In this document: positions 1 to 8,669 of the stretch, piece by piece | Position numbering within the stretch: position 1 is the stretch's first letter | Layout of the letters: every line of letters begins with the position of its first letter | Assembly (NCBI RefSeq): GCF_900142655.1 | Contig: NZ_FRBQ01000012.1 | Coordinates: forward strand, 59,430-123,429 | Source of the DNA: Phytopseudomonas punonensis | GTDB taxonomy: Bacteria; Pseudomonadota; Gammaproteobacteria; Pseudomonadales; Pseudomonadaceae | Reading direction: 5' to 3' | DNA: 64,000 nucleotides | Notes under the pieces: model-generated | The model's database searches: none | Seen by the model: the letters and a program-made list of their open reading frames with translations, nothing else | Told to the model about the DNA's origin: nothing | Made by a program: the position numbers and the translations under genes

Positions 1-817
1 TGGCGATGTCCAGCGTCATGGCGTTTTCGAACGCCTTGAAGTTGGCGATGTTGCGCGGCAGCACCGAGTCATCGTTGTCGCCGTAGTAGCGTTTGCAAAG
101 TTCGACTATGGTGCGGCCGGCCTGCAGGAACAGCTGCTCGCGGTCGCTGTGGGTGGCGAGGGTCGAACCGTTGCCCGGCAATGCCAGACCCAGCGCTTCC
201 ACCAGGCAGTTCATCGAGTTGGCGGTGAACATGCCGGAGCACGAGCCGCAGGTCGGGCAAGCGCTGCGCTCGTATTCGGCGACTTTTTCGTCCGAGGCGG
301 TGCTGTCAGCGGCGATCACCATGGCGTCGACCAGGTCCAAGCCGTGGCTGGCCAACTTGGTCTTGCCGGCTTCCATCGGACCGCCGGAGACGAAGATCAC
401 TGGAATGTTCAGGCGCAGTGCGGCCATCAACATGCCGGGGGTGATCTTGTCGCAGTTGGAGATACAGACGATGGCGTCGGCGCAGTGAGCGTTGACCATG
501 TACTCGACGGAGTCGGCGATGATCTCGCGGCTCGGCAGCGAATAGAGCATGCCGTCGTGGCCCATGGCGATGCCGTCGTCGACGGCAATGGTGTTGAATT
601 CCTTGGCCACGCCGCCGGCTTTCTCGATCTCACGGGCGACCAGCTGACCCAGATCCTTCAGGTGCACGTGGCCGGGCACGAACTGGGTGAAGGAGTTGGC
701 GATGGCGATGATCGGTTTCTTGAAGTCTTCGTCCTTCATCCCGGTGGCGCGCCACAGGGCACGGGCGCCGGCCATATTGCGGCCGTGGGTGGAGGTCTTC
801 GAGCGGTAATCAGGCAT
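1..817 (-). CDS. ilvD: Dihydroxy-acid dehydratase, N-terminal part (gene runs off the left edge)
   Basis: Catalyses dehydration of 2,3-dihydroxy acids in valine, leucine and isoleucine synthesis in the cytoplasm. I translated the minus strand from ATG 817 and read about 272 codons without a stop. The start region MPDYRSKTSTHGRNMAGARA is the family signature. Cys122 with Asp123-Lys124 (NCDKITPGM) matches the Fe-S and metal-binding segment, and CGSCSG near residues 190-195 supplies the third cluster cysteine. A purine-rich GCAGGAA lies upstream of the ATG. The family is usually a little over 600 residues, so more than half the gene is outside the window. It is followed upstream by the end of a chemosensory operon with which it has no obvious functional link. 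Confidence 0.97.
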   Translation of the reverse strand, partial: MPDYRSKTSTHGRNMAGARALWRATGMKDEDFKKPIIAIANSFTQFVPGHVHLKDLGQLVAREIEKAGGVAKEFNTIAVDDGIAMGHDGMLYSLPSREIIADSVEYMVNAHCADAIVCISNCDKITPGMLMAALRLNIPVIFVSGGPMEAGKTKLASHGLDLVDAMVIAADSTASDEKVAEYERSACPTCGSCSGMFTANSMNCLVEALGLALPGNGSTLATHSDREQLFLQAGRTIVELCKRYYGDNDDSVLPRNIANFKAFENAMTLDIA

Positions 818-1044
818 GACGGATTCCTGCGGCTAATCAGGTAGGCATTGATAGGTGGGTGAGCGGATCAGCGGCAGATGACCGCGACGCAAGATGGCAT
901 GGCGCACGACGGGATCTCCGTCTGCCTGCCTGGGCTCACAGGCCCGCCGAAGGGTGGGTGGCGGGAAATGCCCTGATTCTACGCCGCACGAGGCGGGGGA
1001 GGAAAGGCTGGTGGCCGCCGGTCGTCCCCGCCGGCTGCAGAGCA

Positions 1045-2106
1045 CTAGCCGCGCAGGATGGCTGCCGGGATCTGTTCCAGCGGGATTTCCCGGCTGACTG
1101 CGCCGAGTTTCATTGCTTCTTTGGGCATGCCGTAGACCACGCAACTGGCTTCGTCCTGACCGAGAGTCAGGGCGCCGGCCTCATGCATTTCGCGCAGGCC
1201 GCGGGCGCCGTCGTCGCCCATGCCGGTCATGATGATACCGGTGGCGTTGGCGCCGGCAGCGCGGGCGGTGGAGCGAAACAGTACGTCCACCGACGGCTTA
1301 TGGCGGCTCACTGGCGGGCCGTCGACTACGTCGACTACATACTGGGCGCCGCTGCGTTTGAGCAGCAGATGGCGGCCGCCCGGGGCGATCAGCGCGCGAC
1401 CGGGAACCACGCGATCACCATTGCGCGCTTCCAGCACTTCCAGTTCGCACAGGCCATTAAGGCGCTCGGCAAAGGCGGCGGTAAAGCGCTCGGGCATGTG
1501 CTGGACGATCACTATCGCCGGGCAGACGCGCGGCAACCGGGTAAGGATGTATTCCAGCGCCTGGGTGCCGCCGGTGGAGGTGCCGATAGCGACGATACGC
1601 TCGGTGGTGCGCGCCATGGCGCCGCTGGCCGGTGGCAGAATGGCATCGGCGCTGAGCTTGGCTTGGGGCGCCGCCGGTGGCGTTTTGCTTGCAAGGCGCT
1701 TCACGTTGGCCCGGGCAGCGGCCTTGACCGCATTGACCAGATCATCGCTGGCGTTGACCAGAAACTTGCCGAGATTGGCCTGGGGTTTGGTGACGATGCT
1801 CACTGCGCCGGCCGCCAGGGCCTGCATGGTGGTGGTTGCGCCTTTTTCGGTCAGCGTCGAGCAGATCACCACTGGCGTAGGCCGCTCGGCCATCAGCTTG
1901 CGCAGGAAGGTGATGCCGTCCATGCGCGGCATCTCGACGTCGAGCACGATCACGTCGGGCCACTGGCGCTGCATCTTGTCGAGGGCGAACAGCGGGTCGG
2001 CGGCAGTACCGATGACCTCGATCGCTGAGTCGGCCGCTAGCACTTGGGAGAGCACCTGGCGCACCACTGCGGAGTCGTCGACGATCATGACTTTGATGCT
2101 TTTCAT
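1045..2106 (-). CDS. cheB: Chemotaxis response regulator / protein-glutamate methylesterase CheB
   Basis: Removes methyl groups from, and deamidates, chemoreceptors during adaptation. Residues 1-120 are a receiver domain with the acidic pair Asp10/Asp11, phospho-acceptor Asp56 (VLDVEMP) and Lys107. A linker leads to the methylesterase domain, where the triad is visible: Ser177 in GTSTGG, His203 in VQHMPERF and Asp298/299 in GMGDDG. Length (353 residues) is normal. It is the last gene of the minus-strand chemosensory operon, and its ATG overlaps the end of cheD by 4 bp, indicating translational coupling. No convincing poly-U terminator is visible in the 230 bp before ilvD. Confidence 0.97.
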   Translation of the reverse strand: MKSIKVMIVDDSAVVRQVLSQVLAADSAIEVIGTAADPLFALDKMQRQWPDVIVLDVEMPRMDGITFLRKLMAERPTPVVICSTLTEKGATTTMQALAAGAVSIVTKPQANLGKFLVNASDDLVNAVKAAARANVKRLASKTPPAAPQAKLSADAILPPASGAMARTTERIVAIGTSTGGTQALEYILTRLPRVCPAIVIVQHMPERFTAAFAERLNGLCELEVLEARNGDRVVPGRALIAPGGRHLLLKRSGAQYVVDVVDGPPVSRHKPSVDVLFRSTARAAGANATGIIMTGMGDDGARGLREMHEAGALTLGQDEASCVVYGMPKEAMKLGAVSREIPLEQIPAAILRG

Positions 2107-2621
2107 TGCGGTCGCTTTCCGGCAGGAGGTTCTTGGACGGCGAGGGGCTGAGTTTGCTTCAGCGCGATCTGGCCGCTCCAGATATCGAAGATTAGATTGC
2201 GATGGCCGAAACCGCCGACATGTTCGCCGTGGCAGCCGATTTTGTTCTCGGCGAGCAGTCGGCGCGCGGCATCGATGTTCTGCTCACCGACATGATGGCG
2301 ACGGGTTTTCGCCAGGCCGGGAAACATGTGGCCGCCACCAAAGATGCGCGCCTGGTATTCAGCCAGGCGCGTGCCGCTCAGGGCGATCGCCTCGCACAGC
2401 AGGCTCATCACTTCATCGGCGTAGCGGCCGTCGCGTTGACTGGCCGGGCGGCCGCGGGTGGGCAGCATGAAGTGGCACATGCCACCCAGGCGGGCATGGG
2501 GATGCCAAAGTACGATCGAGACACAGGAGCCCAGCAGGGTGCGCACGCGAGTGTAGGGGCCGCCAAAGTGATAGTCGCCAGGTTTCAGGTACACCTCGGC
2601 GATGGAGGGGTGATTAGGCAT
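2103..2621 (-). CDS. cheD: Chemoreceptor glutamine deamidase CheD
   Basis: CheD deamidates specific glutamines of chemoreceptors and can interact with CheC-type phosphatases in some bacteria; no cheC is present here. The 172-residue protein has the family's catalytic segment LLGSCVSIVLW with the nucleophilic Cys, then the His in GGMCHFMLP. It overlaps cheR by 8 bp and cheB by 4 bp, so cheR, cheD and cheB are probably translated as a coupled adaptation module. The start MPNHPSIAEVYLKPG is the only reasonable one. Confidence 0.95.
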   Translation of the reverse strand: MPNHPSIAEVYLKPGDYHFGGPYTRVRTLLGSCVSIVLWHPHARLGGMCHFMLPTRGRPASQRDGRYADEVMSLLCEAIALSGTRLAEYQARIFGGGHMFPGLAKTRRHHVGEQNIDAARRLLAENKIGCHGEHVGGFGHRNLIFDIWSGQIALKQTQPLAVQEPPAGKRPQ

Positions 2622-3435
2622 CAGGCTTGCGATAGATCGAGGGTTTGACGACCTTGAGCGTGTCGTTGACGCCGTTCAGGCTTTCAGAGTGGCTGATGAT
2701 GAAATGCCCGCCTGGGCGCAGGTGCTTGACCAGGCGTTCTACCACCTGGCGCTTGGTGTTGGCGTCGAAGTAGATCATCACGTTGCGCAGGAAGATCACG
2801 TCGAACAGGCCCACGTCCGGCAGCGTGCTGTTGAGGTTGATCTGGTTGAAGCGCACCCGCTGGCGCAGCGCCGGAGCGATCATCATCCGTCCCTGGTTCT
2901 CGTCGACGCCACGCAGACAGTGCTTCACAAGCAGATGTCGCGGGATGTTCTCGCTGTCGGCGAGTTCGTACACGCCACTGCGCGCCTGGTCGAGAATGCG
3001 CTGGCTGATATCCGAGGCCAAAATCTCCCACGGTCGCTCACCCAGACGCTCGGCCAGCAGCAAAGCCAGCGTGTACGGTTCTTCGCCACTGGAACAGGCA
3101 CCGCTCCAGATGCGCAGCGGTCGGCCGCTGGGAATCACACCGGGCTTTTGCAGCAGTTCTCGCAGGAAGTCGAAGTGCTTGGGCTCGCGGAAGAAGTATG
3201 TTTCGTTGGTGGTAAGCAGATCCACGCAGGTCTGCAGCTCCACCTTGTCCTTGCCGACGAGGCGGAAATACTCGCCGTAAGTGGCCATGCCAAGCGAGCG
3301 CAGGCGCTTGTTGAGGCGCCCGGCCACCAGCGGCTTCTTGGCGTCGGACAGGTGAATGCCGGCGATATCGTGGATCAGCTGGCGGAACTGGTTGAACTCG
3401 ATATCGGAAAGCGTGGCCTGGGTCGACTCGCGCAT
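2614..3435 (-). CDS. cheR: Chemoreceptor glutamate methyltransferase CheR
   Basis: Transfers methyl groups from S-adenosylmethionine to receptor glutamates. The N-terminal helical domain (about 1-75) precedes the TNETYFFREP segment (76-85). The SAM-binding loop SGACSSGEEPY (111-121) follows, with the later FLRNVMIYFD strand typical of CheR. The 273-residue length is normal. The cheW stop and the cheR start share one base (TGATG). No tetratricopeptide or other tether domain is attached. Confidence 0.96.
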   Translation of the reverse strand: MRESTQATLSDIEFNQFRQLIHDIAGIHLSDAKKPLVAGRLNKRLRSLGMATYGEYFRLVGKDKVELQTCVDLLTTNETYFFREPKHFDFLRELLQKPGVIPSGRPLRIWSGACSSGEEPYTLALLLAERLGERPWEILASDISQRILDQARSGVYELADSENIPRHLLVKHCLRGVDENQGRMMIAPALRQRVRFNQINLNSTLPDVGLFDVIFLRNVMIYFDANTKRQVVERLVKHLRPGGHFIISHSESLNGVNDTLKVVKPSIYRKPDA

Positions 3436-3953
3436 CAGTTGGCTGCACCCTGTTGCTGCGCCTGGCTGAGCGCGACGTACTCTTCGGCCGAGATAACCCG
3501 ACCGATGTCGAGCATCACCACCAGGCGATCATCGAGCTTGCCCATACCCCGGATGAAGTCCGCACGAATGCTGCCACCGAAGGCCGGTGTCGGCTCGATA
3601 TGTTCAGCGCCCAGCTCACGCACTTCGTTGACCGCGTCGACCACGATACCGATCACTTGGGTATGGCTTGGCCCGGCGATTTCCAGGATCACAATGCAGG
3701 TACGCGGGCCGATGGCAGTGGCCTGGGCGCCGAAGCGCTGGCCAAGATCCACCACCGGTACCACGGCGCCACGCAGGTTGATCACGCCGAGAATGCTCGG
3801 CGGCATCATTGGCACGGCGGTCAGCCGCCCGTAACCGATGATCTCGCGCACTGCACGGATCTCGACTGCGAACAGCTCCTGCGCCAGTGTGAAGGTCAGG
3901 TACTGGCCCGCCCCCGCCGTAGCGTTATCGAGCAGCCGTGGCTCGGAACTCAT
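3435..3953 (-). CDS. cheW: Chemotaxis coupling protein CheW (second copy in the operon)
   Basis: Scaffold that couples receptors to the kinase CheA. The 172-residue protein is a single CheW domain with recognisable FTLAQELFAVEIRAVREII, LGVINLRGAVVPVVDL and GIVVDAVNEV segments. It lies directly downstream of the receptor gene, is translationally coupled to cheR, and is one of two cheW paralogues flanking that receptor. The two proteins align throughout but clearly differ, so this is an old duplication. Confidence 0.95.
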   Translation of the reverse strand: MSSEPRLLDNATAGAGQYLTFTLAQELFAVEIRAVREIIGYGRLTAVPMMPPSILGVINLRGAVVPVVDLGQRFGAQATAIGPRTCIVILEIAGPSHTQVIGIVVDAVNEVRELGAEHIEPTPAFGGSIRADFIRGMGKLDDRLVVMLDIGRVISAEEYVALSQAQQQGAAN

Positions 3954-3956
3954 GGC

Positions 3957-5600
3957 TTACTCCTGAAAGCGCACATAGCCAGCTGGCAGGCCGCCTGAGC
4001 GCCCGTCGTCGTCACGCTGCTGGCGAGCCGGACCATTGCCACGGGCGGCCTGCGGGCGATTGCGCGGCGGGTTTGCGACAGTGATGCGCTCGCCCGTGCC
4101 GTTGAGGCGGAAGAAGTCCATGAGTTGTTGCAGCTGCTCGGCCTGGCCGCTCATTTCTTCGGCGGTGGCCGCCAGCTCTTCGGAGGCCGAAGCATTCTGC
4201 TGGGTCAGCTCGCTGAGCTGGTTCATTGCCGTGCTGATCTGGCCAACGCCGCTGCTCTGCTCGTCGGAGGCCGCCGCGATTTCCTGTACCAGGTCGGAGG
4301 TCTTGGCAATCGACGGTACGATTTCGTCGAGCAGGGTGCCGGCGCGCTCGGCCAGGGCCACACTGTTCTTCGCCACTTCGCCAATTTCCTGAGCGGCCAC
4401 CTGGCTGCGTTCAGCCAGCTTGCGTACTTCGGCGGCAACCACCGCGAAGCCCTTGCCGTGCTCGCCGGCACGGGCCGCTTCGATGGCGGCGTTGAGGGCC
4501 AGCAGGTTGGTCTGGTAGGCGATGTCGTCGACGATGCCGATCTTGTCGGCGATGGTTTTCATGGCGCGCACGGTGTCTTTCACCGCCTGGCCACCTTCAC
4601 CGGCTTCGGTGGCGGCCTTGCTGGCCATGCCATCGGTAACGCGGGCGTTCTCGGTGTTCTGCGAGATGGACGCCGACATCTGCTCCATCGAGGCGCTGGT
4701 TTCTTCAACCGAGGCAGCCTGCTCGGAAGCCGCCTGGCTCATGCTCTGGGCGGTCGAGGAAATCTCCTCGGAGGCACTGGACAGCGAGTCGGCAGAGCTG
4801 CGCACTTCGGCGATGATCTGCGTCAGGCGCGTGGACATGTTGTTGATCGAGGCCAGCATGCTGGTGGTGTCGTTGGGCTTGACCACCACCTGAGTACGCA
4901 GATCGCCTTCGGCGATGCGCGTTACCACTTCAGCGGCATAAGCGGGTTCACCGCCGAGCTGCTTGAGCAGGCTGCGGGTAATCAGCCAGCCGAGCAGGAT
5001 GGAGATAAGGATGGCGACACCGCCGATCAGCGAGAGCTGCAGGCGCGATTCTTGATAGAGCTCGCTAGCGTCGGCGGCATCCTGATCCATCAGGTCGCTT
5101 TGATACTTGATCAGCGCATCAGCCGCCGCGAGCAGCCCGTTGTTGGCCGGAATGATTTCGCTATACAGGTAGGCTTCCGCACGCTCCTGGTCGTTCAACA
5201 GCTTGAACATTTCGTCATAGCGTTTGCCTACCTCGCCGCGCGCAGCGTTGACGCGTGCCAGAAACTCCTTGCCCTGGGCCGAGGTGACGGTGCGATCCAG
5301 CTCTTCGGTAGCCGCTTTGCGTCGCTCACGGCTGGCCTCTAAATGAGCGAGGTTCTTGCGATCCGTCTCGTCATCGTCGACCAGAATGATGTCGCGAATA
5401 TAGCGACCCTGATTCAAGGTTTCTTCCTTGATGACGTTGGCCTCGCGGATCTTAACGTAGCGATCCTTGATGATCATGTCATTGGAGTCGTTGATCGCGC
5501 TCATGCGGGTCAGGCCCAGCACCAGGGCGATTAGCAGCAACACGATCACGGTGCCGAAACCGAGGCCGAGCTTTGTGGACACACGTAGGTCTTTGAACAT
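3957..5600 (-). CDS. Methyl-accepting chemotaxis protein with four-helix-type periplasmic sensor
   Basis: Transmembrane chemoreceptor at the centre of the operon. From the ATG at 5600 it starts MFKDLRVSTKLGLGF. TM1 is about residues 12-32, a helical periplasmic region (4HB type, inferred) is 33-186, and TM2 is about 187-210. A HAMP linker and a long coiled-coil signalling domain follow, with the hairpin tip IVDDIAYQTNLLALNAAIEA. The C-terminal 40 residues are Arg/Pro/Gly-rich and end in YVRFQE; they lack the classic W-x-x-F CheR-docking pentapeptide. I prefer ATG 5600 over an upstream in-frame start because GAGGGA sits at correct spacing before it. The ligand is unknown. Confidence 0.92.
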   Translation of the reverse strand: MFKDLRVSTKLGLGFGTVIVLLLIALVLGLTRMSAINDSNDMIIKDRYVKIREANVIKEETLNQGRYIRDIILVDDDETDRKNLAHLEASRERRKAATEELDRTVTSAQGKEFLARVNAARGEVGKRYDEMFKLLNDQERAEAYLYSEIIPANNGLLAAADALIKYQSDLMDQDAADASELYQESRLQLSLIGGVAILISILLGWLITRSLLKQLGGEPAYAAEVVTRIAEGDLRTQVVVKPNDTTSMLASINNMSTRLTQIIAEVRSSADSLSSASEEISSTAQSMSQAASEQAASVEETSASMEQMSASISQNTENARVTDGMASKAATEAGEGGQAVKDTVRAMKTIADKIGIVDDIAYQTNLLALNAAIEAARAGEHGKGFAVVAAEVRKLAERSQVAAQEIGEVAKNSVALAERAGTLLDEIVPSIAKTSDLVQEIAAASDEQSSGVGQISTAMNQLSELTQQNASASEELAATAEEMSGQAEQLQQLMDFFRLNGTGERITVANPPRNRPQAARGNGPARQQRDDDGRSGGLPAGYVRFQE

Positions 5601-5633
5601 GGTTGCTTCCCTCAATGATGCTTGGCTGCCCGG

Positions 5634-6167
5634 TCAGGCGGACAATGCTTTGTTTCCGTCTGGCAGAGCCGCAATCTCGGCGACCGCAAGGGCGTTTTCG
5701 ATGGCCAGCAGGATGATGAAATCATCCTCGCGGTGAACCATCGCCTGAATGAAATCACTACGAATCGAATTGCCGAAAGCCGGTACCGGGTTCATTTCCG
5801 CCGGGGCGACCTCCAGTACCTCGCTGACGGCATCGACGAGGATGCCGAGTATTTGCGGGGCGTCAGGCTGGGCCACTTCGACGATGATGATGCAGGTGCG
5901 GCGGTCAATCTGCGTCTTGGCATGGTTGAAGCGCAGGCTCAAGTCGATGACCGGCACCACCGCGCCACGTAGGTTGATCACGCCGTGCACGCAGCGGTTG
6001 GCCATCGGCACCTTGGTGGTACGTTGATATTCAATGATTTCCCGCACGCACAGACCGTCCAAGGCATAACGACGGTCTTGCAGGATGAAGCTCAGATACT
6101 GGTGCACCAGCTCTTCACCTGCTGCGGTGGTTAGGTCGCTTGCAGTAGTTACGGCGAGCTCACTCAT
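5634..6167 (-). CDS. cheW: Chemotaxis coupling protein CheW (first copy in the operon)
   Basis: CheW-domain coupling protein of about 177 residues, with SFILQDRRYALDGLCVREII, HGVINLRGAVVPVIDLSLRF and GILVDAVSEVLEV motifs. The ATG at 6167 overlaps the cheA stop by 8 bp. A longer reading from GTG 6203 would overlap cheA by 44 bp and is less likely. Placed between cheA and the receptor gene, it and the second cheW bracket the receptor, so both probably serve the same array. Confidence 0.94.
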   Translation of the reverse strand: MSELAVTTASDLTTAAGEELVHQYLSFILQDRRYALDGLCVREIIEYQRTTKVPMANRCVHGVINLRGAVVPVIDLSLRFNHAKTQIDRRTCIIIVEVAQPDAPQILGILVDAVSEVLEVAPAEMNPVPAFGNSIRSDFIQAMVHREDDFIILLAIENALAVAEIAALPDGNKALSA

Positions 6168-8343
6168 GGGCGTAGACCTGGGTAGATTCGTGATGCGCGG
6201 CACTGCGAGGTGCCGCCAGCCGGTTGAGCAGGCGGGGGATATCGAGAATCAACGCCACCGTGCCGTCGCCGAGAATGGTGAAGCCGCCGAGTTCACTGCA
6301 GCCGGCGAAGATCTTGCCGAGGGGCTTGATCACTGTCTGGAACTCGCCGGCCAGTTGGTCGACCACCAGACCTGCGCGCAGCCCGGCCTGACGCACCACC
6401 ACCACGCTCTCGCGGCGTGGCGGCTGGCTTTCTTCCTCGAACAAATCACGCAGGCGCACGACCGGCAGCATTTGCCCGCGTAGCTCCAGGTGACCGCGTT
6501 TGAACGAGGTATCGGCCGGCAGCTCGATGCACTCTTCCACCAGCTCCAGTGGAATCACGTAACCGGCGTGGCCGACGCTGACCAGGAAGCCGTCGATGAT
6601 TGCCAGGGTTAGTGGCAGGCGGATGCGGATACGTGTGCCCTGGCCAAGGGTGCTGTCCAGATCGATGGTGCCGCGCAGGGCGGCGATATTGCGTTTGACC
6701 ACGTCCATGCCGACGCCGCGGCCAGACAGATTGCTGACCTGCTCGGCGGTGGAGAAGCCAGGCTCGAAAATCAGTGCGAAGGTTTCCTTCTCCGACAGCG
6801 TTTGGCCTTCGCCGATCAGGCCGCGTTCGCGGGCTTTGGCGAGAATCCGTTGGGCGTCGAGGCCGCCGCCGTCGTCACTGACTTCCAGCACGATGCTGCC
6901 GGCGTCGTGGTAGGCATTCAGGGAGACCTTGCCTTGGGCAGGCTTGCCACGCGCCAGGCGGGTTTCCACCGACTCGATGCCGTGGTCCATGGCGTTGCGC
7001 ACCAGGTGGGTGAGCGGATCGGTGATGCGCTCGACCACGGTCTTGTCGAGCTCGGTTTCGCCGCCACTGATGGACAGGGCGATGTCCTTGCCAATCTCCC
7101 CGGCGACGTCGCGCACCACGCGCTGGAAGCGGTTGAAGGTGCTGCCGATCTGCACCATGCGCAGCGGCAATGCCGAGTCGCGGACTTCCTCGACCAGCCG
7201 CGAGAGCAGCTCGGTGGCTTCGAGCATTTCCGGGTGGCCGCAGTTCTGGGCGGTCATCCGTGCACCGGCGCCGGCGATTATCAGCTCGCCGACCAGATCG
7301 ATGAGCTTGTCCAGCTTGCCGGCATCGACTCGGATCAGGCTGTTCTCGTTGCTGCGGTTTTCCTTGATCTGCTGCTGCTTCTGCAGCGCCGCGGCGATGA
7401 CCGGCGGCTGTACCAGACTCTCTTCGACTAGTACACGGCCGATTGGTCGCGGCTCGTCGCGCTCCTGGCCCTGCACCTGGGTTTGCAGAACTTCCTGCAG
7501 CTCATTGGCGGTCAGGGTGCCGCAGCGCATGAGAATTTCGCCCAAGCGCATGTCTTCTTCAGGCAGCGCGCGGATCAGCTCCAGGTATTGGTCCGACTTG
7601 CTGTTGGGCGGCAGGATGCGGATCAGGCTGTCTTCGCGCACGAACTCGAAGGCGCCTTCGATGGTGGCCTTGTCGGCATCGCTGACGAAGGCCATTTCGA
7701 AACCCAGGTAGCAGGTTTCCGGGTCCATTTCGGCGGCGACCGGAATACGGTCGAGCAGCGGCACGATGCTGATGATGCTGCCAAAGGTACTCAGGTAGCG
7801 GAACAGACCGAGCGGGTCCATGCCGTTGCGCAGGGTGTCCGGGCCGAAGCGCAGTGACAGATGCCAGTGGTCGGCGCCGACGCCGGTTCCATGACCACGT
7901 TCGATCCGCGTGGCAGTGGCAGGTACCGGCTCACTGACCGGTGCTGGCTCCAGATACTGGGAGAGTTGCTCGGCCAGTTGCTGGTGTGCGATCTGGGTTT
8001 CGGCTTCCAGGGTTTCCAGATCTGCGCCGCTGTCGACAAGCGCCACCAGCCGCGCCAGGTGATCACCGACCTGCAGAAAGAGCGCAGTCATGTTCTTGTC
8101 GAAGCGCAGCTCGCCAGTACGCACGCGATCAAGCACGCTTTCGGCGATATGGGTGAAGGCGACGATGACATCCAGCCCGAACAGGCCTGCCGAACCCTTG
8201 ATGGTGTGAGCGGCGCGGAAGACAGCGTTTATGGTGTCGGCGTCGTCCGGATCGCTCTCCAGCTGCAGCAGCGCTTCTTCCATCTGCTGCAGCAATTCCT
8301 GGCTTTCGGCGATGAAGATCTGCAGCACTTCGTCCATGTTCAT
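6160..8343 (-). CDS. cheA: Chemotaxis histidine kinase CheA
   Basis: Receptor-controlled kinase that phosphorylates CheY and CheB. In order, the 727-residue protein has an HPt domain with phosphorylatable His46 (AAHTIKGSAG) and a roughly 150-residue region at about 140-300 that does not look like a standard CheY-binding P2 domain. The dimerisation helices follow. The HATPase core has an N box near residue 450 (HLVRNAMDHG), a G1 box (DDGGGLD) and a G2 box (GRGVGMDVVK). A C-terminal CheW-like regulatory domain starts near 595. The unusual middle region contains LGEILMRCGTLTANELQEVL and GRVLVEESLV, reminiscent of GspE/MshE N-terminal-like repeats (my inference). Confidence 0.96.
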   Translation of the reverse strand: MNMDEVLQIFIAESQELLQQMEEALLQLESDPDDADTINAVFRAAHTIKGSAGLFGLDVIVAFTHIAESVLDRVRTGELRFDKNMTALFLQVGDHLARLVALVDSGADLETLEAETQIAHQQLAEQLSQYLEPAPVSEPVPATATRIERGHGTGVGADHWHLSLRFGPDTLRNGMDPLGLFRYLSTFGSIISIVPLLDRIPVAAEMDPETCYLGFEMAFVSDADKATIEGAFEFVREDSLIRILPPNSKSDQYLELIRALPEEDMRLGEILMRCGTLTANELQEVLQTQVQGQERDEPRPIGRVLVEESLVQPPVIAAALQKQQQIKENRSNENSLIRVDAGKLDKLIDLVGELIIAGAGARMTAQNCGHPEMLEATELLSRLVEEVRDSALPLRMVQIGSTFNRFQRVVRDVAGEIGKDIALSISGGETELDKTVVERITDPLTHLVRNAMDHGIESVETRLARGKPAQGKVSLNAYHDAGSIVLEVSDDGGGLDAQRILAKARERGLIGEGQTLSEKETFALIFEPGFSTAEQVSNLSGRGVGMDVVKRNIAALRGTIDLDSTLGQGTRIRIRLPLTLAIIDGFLVSVGHAGYVIPLELVEECIELPADTSFKRGHLELRGQMLPVVRLRDLFEEESQPPRRESVVVVRQAGLRAGLVVDQLAGEFQTVIKPLGKIFAGCSELGGFTILGDGTVALILDIPRLLNRLAAPRSAAHHESTQVYAHE

Positions 8344-8348
8344 GGTGA

Positions 8349-8669
8349 TTACTCGCTTGCCGGCTTGATCAGGATGGGGTCGCCGAAAAAGGTACCCAGC
8401 CCGCTCAGTTCGAAGGCCTCGATCACCGCTGGGCTGTGATTGGTAAGGCGCAGATCGCAGTTAATGCGCGCTGCCTCCTGCTTGGCCAGGATCAGCAATT
8501 GCAGGCCGGCACAATCCAGTTCGTCGACAGCGCCGAGGTCGAGCTCCACTTCCACATCGCAGGCCAGCGCCTGCGTCAGCAATTGCATGTGTTCGGCAGC
8601 GCTGTAAATGGTCAGGCCGCCTTCCAGCGGCAGGATGCGGTAGAGGTTCTCGGCCGGCGCGTCGGTCAT
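8349..8669 (-). CDS. STAS-domain protein of the chemosensory operon
   Basis: Small 106-residue single-domain protein of the STAS fold (anti-anti-sigma type), with the core LDLGAVDELDCAGLQLLILAK. In partner-switching STAS proteins the residue after the conserved Asp is the phosphorylated Ser or Thr; here it is Cys53 (D52-C53-A54-G55). It lies between cheY and cheA, with a 4 bp overlap with cheY. STAS genes occur in this position in several multi-component proteobacterial che clusters. The molecular role is not established from sequence; array scaffolding or partner switching are possibilities only. Confidence 0.88.
   Translation of the reverse strand: MTDAPAENLYRILPLEGGLTIYSAAEHMQLLTQALACDVEVELDLGAVDELDCAGLQLLILAKQEAARINCDLRLTNHSPAVIEAFELSGLGTFFGDPILIKPASE

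Noticed and set aside
908..1035. Small inverted repeats (GACGG/CCGTC, GCCTG/CAGGC, GCCGG/CCGGC) after cheB as a terminator
   Set aside because: Stems are only 5 bp, loops are large and there is no T-run on the minus strand.
149..3834. Long open frames on the plus strand opposite ilvD, cheB, cheD and cheR (e.g. 149-844, 859-2028, 2689-3834)
   Set aside because: They mirror well-supported minus-strand genes; the translations are His/Gly/Ala/Gln-rich as expected from the complement of GC-rich codons, have no family motifs and lack ribosome-binding sites.
3957..4000. CheR-docking pentapeptide at the C-terminus of the large receptor
   Set aside because: The tail ends YVRFQE and has no W-x-x-F motif; tethering cannot be claimed.
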